The translations under genes were made by a program, and so were the position numbers. From positions 1-33,022 of the forward strand of contig NW_014578644.1 of NCBI RefSeq assembly GCF_000485595.1: a stretch of 33,022 bases of DNA, written 5' to 3'. Under the pieces are notes generated by a model. It had not been told where the DNA came from. It worked only from the letters and a program-made list of their open reading frames with translations, and did no database searches. Within the stretch, counting starts at the first letter, position 1. Each line of letters opens with the position of its first letter. Below, one piece after another: positions 30,346-33,022 of this stretch. This DNA is from Priapulus caudatus (lineage: Eukaryota > Priapulida > Priapulimorpha > Priapulimorphida > Priapulidae).

Positions 30346-31202
30346 AAGCAGTGGTAACGGTGTTGGCAGCGGGTGGCAATATACGCGGGACAAGCGCTGG
30401 ATATAGGTACACAACACAATGTGTTCGCGATGAAAACAGCTCTGCTGCGGAAAGCAATTTTTGAAGCAGACGCTGTCTAGGTATAGTGTAGCGAAAACGC
30501 GTTGTCAATGGTGATAAGCAAGTATATGTATATCTGTCCGAGAACGGGCTAAGCAAGGCAGACGATGTCACGCTGGTGTGCGACACGCTGTTGTCATGGT
30601 GATGTAACGAAGTGGCAGGTGGGCGTGCACGTCTCTGTACGACCGTCGTCATTAGAGAGTCGGGGACGCGGAAGAATCTGTATTCAGTTCATGCCTCGCT
30701 GTGGACAGTTGTCATGGTGATTAATCAAGTTCGCTGTCATCTGCTTATCGTAGACGTCGTCGCTGGTCGACGGACGGTCCCAGCGAGTGCTGTCCGATAA
30801 TCTGGGCATTTTATGCTGAATCTAAAATCTAATGCTAGTCGGAGTCTAAACATGCTAATCTAGTCGGGAGTCTTAAATCATAATCTAGCCGGAAGTCTAA
30901 ATCTTAGATCCGCTGTGTAAGAGAAGCCATGCATGCAGTGAGTTGTTTTTATCATATGGTTTGTATAATTTGAAATTAATATATTATATAGTTATATTTA
31001 AATATCTATATAATATATATATTGAAGAAGTGGAAGCATTTTATCGGTATGGAACATGGTGCATGGTAGTCTGTAAAGTTATAGTCATGCACAAATTTTA
31101 ATAATAGATTGTTGAAATGTCTAATGTGGCTACGGGTAGAACCGTACATTAACTGGATAGAGTGTTATGAAGGAAAGTTTATATGTATAGAAGAACAACA
31201 TC
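30346..31202. other. no supported gene
   Basis: Unremarkable sequence. A loosely repeated AATCTAGTCGGGAGTCTAAA-type unit occurs at about 30825-30905, and an AT-rich stretch at 30970-31025. Confidence 0.5.
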
Positions 31203-31610
31203 CCAGTGGGCAACAGCCCACAATCTCGGTCGTCGTAGTCGACACGTGATATTGTGCGTTTGTGAGAGAGCGAGTAACGTCGCATTGATCTGACTTTGGA
31301 CGTCGTGGCGGCATCATGCAAAAAATGTTGGGAGACATGATGGATTCTTGAGAGAAAACTGTCACCTCGACATCGACAAGGAATCAGGAATATTGACGGC
31401 ACATTTTTGTTTGTTAGGTTAAAATGAAACTTGGTATTAATTGTTGTCTCATTATGTTAATTTGTTCATTAATGTATCGTTCCAATAATATATCACATAA
31501 AAGCTATGCTTACAGTCATGTGTGTCATCGTCGAGCAAACCGTGCAAAGGCATTATGGGTACAGGTCTCGACAGGCGAAATGCAAGAGAATGCAGGAAAA
31601 GGCAACCGAT
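31203..31610 (+). mobile_element. partial second copy of the CCAGTGGGCAA element
   Basis: Starts with CCAGTGGGCAA (31203-31213) and is similar, in inverted orientation, to 23995 down to about 23585. Shared blocks are GTCACCTCGACATCGACAAG (31361-31380; complement at 23804-23823), AGCTATGCTTAC and GCATTATGGGTACA. The minisatellite and hairpin are absent, so the copy is truncated or is a different deletion derivative. An open frame (31424-31639) has a diverged counterpart in the other copy (23535-23750, minus; shared SYAY and VST segments). Confidence 0.75.
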
Positions 31611-31632
31611 CAGTGGTAGGTATGCGATCAAT

Positions 31633-31837
31633 GATATGACTACTAAGGCACTGTAAATTTAATTTAATATTTTTTTTTTTTAGGGTTAGGTTAGGGTTTT
31701 AGGTTAGGTATAGGGTTTTAGGTGGTTAGGGTTAGCGGTTAGGTTAGGTATACGGGTTTAGGTTATGGTGCGGGCGGGTGGGTTGGGTTAGGGTTGAGGG
31801 CGGTTGTTTTTTTTTTAAGGTGCCTAGTAGTCATATC
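31633..31837. mobile_element. small foldback enclosing telomere-like repeats
   Basis: The left tip GATATGACTACTAAGGCAC (31633-31651) and right tip GTGCCTAGTAGTCATATC (31820-31837) are inverted copies with one indel. Next inside come poly-T runs and, at 31682-31795, a degenerate GGGTTAGGTTAGGG tract. No coding capacity. Confidence 0.7.
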
Positions 31838-33022
31838 CTAAGTGGCCAGCGGTAGTAGTGCATGATCATATCCTCGCATCTAACTGCCGGGGTTGCTCAA
31901 GAAACCGCATAATTATGAATGCCAGCCGCTAGATGGCCATCAAAAAATGATAGCACAGGAAAGCTGTTTAAGAAAAAACATATACCAGTTAATGATATTT
32001 GGCACATAATGAAATGTAAGCTTGAAAATGGATCAATCTAATTTGTAGATAAAACCTTAACAACTGCTTATATTGTGATTGAACACGGCACGAAGCAAAT
32101 ATCTTCGTGAGGATCTATTGTGAGATAATTTTATAAAGAAGAATCCACAGTGGGCGATCAAAATTCAATGAGGCCACGCATTGTCAATCTGCCAGGTACT
32201 GTGTAGCCGTAAGTAGTCCTGAACACTTATCTAGTAATGAGCTAGGCCCTACGGACGTATCTGGAAGGGCTAACCACGCAGGCAATCCAGTTAATTACCA
32301 ATGAATGTGTCGATATGGTAAGAAGCAATATCGCCGGTTTGAAACACTTGAACACATAAGATCAGTGTCAATCCAGTATTGCCTTGGCACATTGTGGGGC
32401 GTTTTCGTTTTCTTGGCGAGCAGCAACGACAGCCATCTCCGCGGCCAGTTTTGGTGTAATGCTATAAATTCCAACTCGCGAGAAAATATCGCAAAGTGCT
32501 TATAATTATTCTAACTCGCGAGTTTTCTCACATATCGGACAACGCATTTTGGGCGTGTTAGCAATAGGGAAATTCGGCCCGTGATATCGCATTATTTTCC
32601 TAATTACCTACCTTATATGCATTTCAGCGAATTGCAGTTCCATGCACATGTATTTAGAGCGACCCAAAGAGGATGTGGCTCAACAACCACTTCGAAATCA
32701 CCCCTAGTTTGTTACTTTATATAATGACTGCATTCAGCGATCACACTAAGAACAACCCACCGTTGCTAAGTATTGATGTAATGTAGAATTAAATACAATT
32801 CCGCGCGACAGATTGTTAATAAAGCCTTCTAATTAAAAGGCAGTCAGACGTTTCTTTGGCACACCTCGTAAGAATTTTGTCATGCGTCGTTCACGTCCAT
32901 ATCTACTGTGGGTACTGACAATATTGGGTACACCCAATATACTATCAAATATAGTAATCTTAATCAATAATACTTGTAAGATCTCAAAATATTATATTAA
33001 ATTGAAGATAATCTCTAAAAAA
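31838..33022. other. right end of window, nothing supported
   Basis: AT-rich sequence. Two ACTCGCGAG copies at about 32475 and 32514 are short palindromes. The 66-codon frame at 32305-32505 has no recognisable domain or splice context. Confidence 0.5.

Noticed and set aside
29865-30652. Leu/Cys-rich minus-strand frames that look like membrane proteins
   Set aside because: They are complements of the CAG/GCAG repeat tract; the hydrophobicity comes from CTG and TGC codons.

Overview
This is a eukaryotic window, almost certainly from an invertebrate animal. Exons are bounded by GT-AG introns, the DNA between them is full of microsatellites, inverted-repeat elements and a 699-base N gap, and there are no operons or bacterial-type gene spacing. 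Degenerate (TTAGGG)-like tracts occur in three places. No diagnostic gene fixes the species.

One gene can be supported. It runs on the + strand and is open at both ends. Five exons were reconstructed: 1176-1376, 4862-4951, 7769-7918, 8451-17838 and 21736-21861. Every one has the same splice phase (two bases complete the incoming codon, one base is left over). They therefore join in frame with each other and any of them could be skipped without a frame change. The fourth is a giant exon of about 9.39 kb encoding about 3,129 residues of low-complexity, mostly disordered protein. It holds polyglutamine tracts, a tandem array of about 20 Gln/Asn/Pro/Gly repeats, a phosphatase-1-type RVxF motif, tyrosine motifs, a polyproline SH3-type site, two PPxY motifs, four regularly spaced tryptophan boxes, a long charged coiled coil and a Ser/Arg-rich C-terminal part. 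The gene looks like a very large cytoplasmic scaffold or cytoskeletal adaptor. I do not recognise the family. The reading frame is broken once, by a +1 shift in a visibly corrupted patch at 11205-11262 inside the repeat array. This is most likely an assembly error, because both flanks are open for kilobases and both exon ends fit the expected phase only if that one base is removed.

Layout: 1-1175 is an upstream intron or flank with a long foldback. 1377-4861 is an intron dominated by a 1.4 kb (TG)n region. 4952-7768 is an intron with a 25-bp tandem array, a hAT-like short element, a 33-bp triplicate and a telomere-like tract. 7919-8450 is a short intron. 17839-21735 is an intron with an alternative C-terminal reading frame, a foldback element of about 410 bp, a 34-bp minisatellite and a palindrome. 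From 21862 to the end no further exon is convincing. That part holds the N gap, a 1.27 kb element with terminal inverted repeats and an internal 24-bp minisatellite, a second partial copy of that element near 31.2 kb, a 3.6 kb element with inverted arms of about 0.88 kb and decayed reading frames, a (CA)n tract, a CAG-rich tract and a small foldback enclosing telomere-like repeats.

Most other open frames are repeat translations (Thr-His, Val-Cys, Leu or His-Ile-Asp-Val repeats) and are not genes. No RNA gene, CRISPR array or bacterial-type system was seen.
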